From contig CAXXNZ010000031.1 of NCBI GenBank assembly GCA_963676075.2, positions 62,001 through 126,000 of the forward strand: 64,000 bases of DNA. The letters are read 5' to 3'. The notes under the pieces are model-generated. The model made no database searches. It was not told where the DNA came from and saw nothing but the letters and a program-made list of their open reading frames with translations. Position 1 is the first letter of the stretch. Each line of letters opens with the position of its first letter. Made by a program: the position numbers and the translations under genes. Origin of the DNA: JAHJQZ01 sp963676075. GTDB taxonomy: Bacteria; Pseudomonadota; Alphaproteobacteria; Rhizobiales; Devosiaceae. Below, one piece after another: positions 61,380 through 64,000 of the stretch.

Positions 61380-61883
61380 ATGACTCTCCTCCCGATTACA
61401 AAGCCGATCTATCGCCTCATCCGCTACGTCAACAACGTCCTGCTGACGCTGCTGGTCATCGTCATCAGTTACGTGGTGTTCGCCCGTTTCGTGCTGAACA
61501 ACTCACCGTCCTGGGGCGAAGAATTCTCCCTCATGATCATGGTCTGGATTTGCCTTTTGAGTCCGCCCGAAGCGCTGCACGAAAACCGCCATCTGGCGAT
61601 TTCGCTTTTGCAGAACGTCTTGCCGGGACCGGCCATCCGCATCATCGATGCATTCAATCATCTGCTCGTGCTGGGTTTTGCCGGCTTCATGATGATTTAC
61701 GGAACCCAACTCGCCCAGATGACCGTGCGCAACATTCTGCCGGGCATGGGTGTTTCGGCCTCCTGGCTTTATGCCGCGGTTCCCGTCGCCGGAGCCGTTC
61801 TCGCCCTGGCGGCAATCGACCGCATTGTTGAAATCCTGTCGATCCCGGGCAGCCGGTATCGCGAACTCGGATGCAAGGACTGA
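61380..61883 (+). CDS. dctQ: TRAP transporter small permease DctQ type
   Basis: A 167-aa membrane protein with four predicted helices (VNNVLLTLLVIVISYVVFAR, SWGEEFSLMIMVWICLL, NHLLVLGFAGFMMIYG, AAVPVAGAVLALAAID). WGEEF is typical of DctQ. I chose ATG 61380 over GTG 61338, which would add 14 residues of poor fit; the ribosome site is weak either way. It lies 3 bp before dctM. Confidence 0.9.
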   Translation: MTLLPITKPIYRLIRYVNNVLLTLLVIVISYVVFARFVLNNSPSWGEEFSLMIMVWICLLSPPEALHENRHLAISLLQNVLPGPAIRIIDAFNHLLVLGFAGFMMIYGTQLAQMTVRNILPGMGVSASWLYAAVPVAGAVLALAAIDRIVEILSIPGSRYRELGCKD

Positions 61884-61886
61884 CCG

Positions 61887-63188
61887 ATGGGAATTCTCAC
61901 TGATGTACCCGCGACCTTCCTCCTGATCGGGTCGTTCCTCTTCATGATCGCCATACGCATGCCGATCATGTTCGCCATTGGCATCTCGAGCGTCATCACC
62001 ACCTTTTATCTCGGTCTTCCGCTTCCGATGGTGGCCCAGAACATGGTCAAGGGACTGGACGTCTTCGTGCTTCTGGCTGTGCCCTTCTTCGTGCTCGCCG
62101 GCGACATCATGGCGGCAGGCGGCATTGCCGACAAACTCGTCAACTTTGCCAATTCCCTGATTGGATGGATGCGTGGCGGTCTTGCCATGGTCAACATCCT
62201 GGCTTCGATGTTCTTCGGCGGGATTTCAGGTTCGTCGGCCGCCGATACGACGGCGATCGGCTCCATGTTGATCCCGATGATGAAGAAGAAGGGCTACGAA
62301 CCCGACTTTGCGACGGCCGTGACAATTACCGGATCGGTGCAGGGCATTCTCATCCCGCCGAGCCACAACATGGTCATTTATGCACTGGCCGCTGGCGGCG
62401 TCTCGATCGGCGCCCTGTTTCTGGCCGGCATGATCCCGGGCATTCTTCTCGGCATCGCACTGATGATCTACTCCTATATCGTCGCTCGGATCAGAAAGTA
62501 CCCGGCGGGCGACAGGTTCAGCTTCCGAAATATGTTTCGGAGTTTCGGGAGCGCAGCGCTTGGTCTTGGCACCGTCTTGATCGTTGTCGTTGGCGTGATC
62601 TCCGGCATTTTCACGGCTACGGAGTCAGCCGCGATCGCCACGGTCTATGCTTTCGTGATTACCTTCTTTGTCTACCGTCAGATCCCGTTGTCCGAGTTCT
62701 GGAACATCCTGACGCGGTCGATGAAGACACTGGGCATCGTCATGCTGCTGATCGGTACCTCGACGGCATTCGGCTGGTTGCTCGCCTATCTCAAGGTTCC
62801 TGCACTGGTCGCCAGCGGTATCTTCGCGATTTCGGACAATCCGATCATCATCATGCTGATCGTCAACGTGTTCCTGCTGTTCATGGGCATGTTGATGGAC
62901 ATGTCGTCGCTGATTCTGATTACGACGCCGATCCTTTTGCCGATCGTTACCAAGCTCGGCATCGACCCGGTGCATTTCGGCGTCATCCTGATCCTCAACC
63001 TCGGCATTGGCCTTTTGACGCCACCGGTGGGCAGCACACTGTTCCTCGGAAGCGCAATATCGGGGGTGAGCATCGAGAAGATAACCAAGGCGACCTTGCC
63101 GTTCTTCCTTGTCATGCTCGGCATGCTGATGCTCGTCACATTCGTTCCCGAAATCTCGATGACAATGCCGAAGATTTTGATGGACTGA
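61887..63188 (+). CDS. dctM: TRAP transporter large permease DctM type
   Basis: A 433-aa membrane protein with about 12 helices. DctM signatures include IRMPIMFAIGISSVIT, FFGGISGSSAADTTAIGSML, GILIPPSHNMVIYALAAGG and NLGIGLLTPPVGSTLFLGSA. It forms the Na+-coupled translocation unit with DctQ. A strong hairpin follows the stop codon. Confidence 0.96.
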   Translation: MGILTDVPATFLLIGSFLFMIAIRMPIMFAIGISSVITTFYLGLPLPMVAQNMVKGLDVFVLLAVPFFVLAGDIMAAGGIADKLVNFANSLIGWMRGGLAMVNILASMFFGGISGSSAADTTAIGSMLIPMMKKKGYEPDFATAVTITGSVQGILIPPSHNMVIYALAAGGVSIGALFLAGMIPGILLGIALMIYSYIVARIRKYPAGDRFSFRNMFRSFGSAALGLGTVLIVVVGVISGIFTATESAAIATVYAFVITFFVYRQIPLSEFWNILTRSMKTLGIVMLLIGTSTAFGWLLAYLKVPALVASGIFAISDNPIIIMLIVNVFLLFMGMLMDMSSLILITTPILLPIVTKLGIDPVHFGVILILNLGIGLLTPPVGSTLFLGSAISGVSIEKITKATLPFFLVMLGMLMLVTFVPEISMTMPKILMD

Positions 63189-63213
63189 TCGCGGACGCAC
63201 CGCACCATGCAAT

Positions 63214-63248
63214 TTGGCCCGGTAGGCGTATATTGCCTGCCGGGCCAA
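63214..63248 (+). other. Stem-loop between dctM and the esterase gene
   Basis: TTGGCCCGG/CCGGGCCAA with an inner AGGC/GCCT and a 7-nt loop, 25 bp after the dctM stop. There is no T-tract, so read-through into the esterase is possible; it may act as an mRNA 3'-end stabiliser. Confidence 0.6.
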
Positions 63249-63269
63249 TGCGTTGAGAAAGGATCACTG

Positions 63270-64000
63270 ATGTCGAACCTCGGCAACGACCAGCAACCCA
63301 GCTCGGCGAGCTCGGTGCACGATCTTTGGCCGTCGAACGCGCCCGGAACGCCTGCGGACTTCCCGGCCGAGCTGATCACCGAGCGTTCGGATAACCGGTT
63401 CCAACCCGATCGGATGCTGACCCGCATTTCGCGCCCGGGGTTGACCGTGATCCGGCCGGATAACCCGAACGGCGCTGCCGTTATCATGGCGCCAGGCGGC
63501 GGCTATTCACATATCGTGCTCGACAAAGAGGGTCGCGAGATTGCCGACTGGCTTGGCGGCATCGGCATCACTACCTTTCTTCTGACCTACAGGCTGCCGG
63601 GCGAAGGGCACGTCAATGGTGCCGATGTTCCTTTGCAGGACGCCCAGCGCGCCATGCGGTTGGTTCGCCACAATGCGAAACATTGGGGAATCGATCCAAA
63701 GCGCATCGGCATGATGGGCGCTTCGGCGGGAGGCCACGTCACCGCATCGCTTGTCGCGAATTTCGATCGTAAGGTCTATGACGCCGTGGACGCCGCCGAC
63801 GAACAGTCGGCCCGCCCCGATTTCGCCATCCTGCTCTATCCGGTCGTGACCATGACCGCTCCATTCGCCCATGCCGGCTCGCGGCTTCTGATGCTTGGAG
63901 ATGCGCCGAGCGACGAACAGATCACGCAGTATTCTCCCGAACAGACCGTGACGGCAGCAGCACCGGAAGTTTTCATGGCGCTGTCCGATCAGGACGCTGC
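63270..64000 (+). CDS. Alpha/beta-hydrolase (acetyl-esterase-like), 3' end beyond the window
   Basis: The first 243 codons are visible. Start ATG 63270 (SNLGNDQQPSSAS) has AAAGGA upstream. Features are the oxyanion-type loop VIMAPGGGYSHIV, an amphipathic DVPLQDAQRAMRLVRHNAKH, and the nucleophile elbow GMMGASAGGHV (GxSxGG). This pattern is seen in acetyl-xylan-esterase-like and hormone-sensitive-lipase-type esterases (COG0657 group). There is no signal peptide. Likely deacetylates pectin- or xylan-derived sugars in the same pathway as the TRAP and uronate genes. The catalytic Asp and His would lie near or past the edge. Confidence 0.85.
   Translation, partial: MSNLGNDQQPSSASSVHDLWPSNAPGTPADFPAELITERSDNRFQPDRMLTRISRPGLTVIRPDNPNGAAVIMAPGGGYSHIVLDKEGREIADWLGGIGITTFLLTYRLPGEGHVNGADVPLQDAQRAMRLVRHNAKHWGIDPKRIGMMGASAGGHVTASLVANFDRKVYDAVDAADEQSARPDFAILLYPVVTMTAPFAHAGSRLLMLGDAPSDEQITQYSPEQTVTAAAPEVFMALSDQDA

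Noticed and set aside
62165..63256. 363-codon frame in another phase of dctM
   Set aside because: Overlaps the well-supported TRAP large permease; the translation is Arg/His/Asp-rich without family signatures.

Overview
The window looks like the chromosome of a Hyphomicrobiales (Rhizobiales) alphaproteobacterium. A Devosia-like relative is my guess from gene order and sugar-transport content, not something proven here. Supporting signs are the high G+C content, the rplU-rpmA-(GNATs)-obgE-proB-proA-nadD order, a ribosomal protein L21 with a long alphaproteobacterial C-terminal extension, and many sugar ABC transporters of the UgpC/AglK type, each with a LacI-type repressor.

Layout. 1-6.4 kb: a conserved housekeeping block on the minus strand (rplU, rpmA, terminator, three tandem GNAT acetyltransferases, obgE, proB, proA, start of nadD). 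Most of its genes are coupled by 1-4 bp stop/start overlaps. 6.7-7.9 kb: a Tat-exported metallo-beta-lactamase-fold hydrolase and a tRNA-Ser(CGA). 8.0-14.8 kb: an accessory island with a LuxR-type regulator divergent from two large exported proteins of unknown function. One is a putative beta-propeller. The other has DUF11-like repeats, a peptidoglycan-binding-like domain and a Cys-rich tail. The two share a Cys-rich module.

15.3-23.2 kb: an alpha-glucoside locus with two permeases, a binding protein, a LacI repressor and two GH13 glucosidases whose active-site residues suggest alpha-1,4 and alpha-1,6 preference. It has no ATPase gene of its own. 23.4-31 kb: a second LacI-controlled ABC transporter (Tat-type binding protein, two permeases, ATPase) with a GH42 beta-galactosidase. 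31.1-41.8 kb: an export island with MacA-like, MacB-like and outer-membrane channel genes, a second ABC exporter, a BaeSR-like two-component system, a TetR regulator and a DHA2 drug:H+ antiporter. Direct repeats with an 11-bp period lie at two promoter positions and probably bind the response regulator.

41.8-52.0 kb: a third LacI-controlled ABC sugar transporter with a 668-aa glycosidase-like protein, a glycosylasparaginase-type hydrolase, a ROK kinase and CutC, which suggests scavenging of sugars from glycoconjugates. 52.0-52.2 kb: a remnant of an IS3-family transposase. 52.2-64 kb: a uronate-catabolism locus (UxaA in two subunits, RraA-like protein, UxaC, SDR, two enolase-superfamily enzymes, a GntR/FCD regulator) with a divergent TRAP transporter and an alpha/beta esterase cut by the window end.

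Taken together, the right-hand 49 kb is a string of carbohydrate-uptake modules, each with its own repressor and visible operators, interrupted by an efflux island. All functional calls come from reading motifs by eye. No database search was possible.
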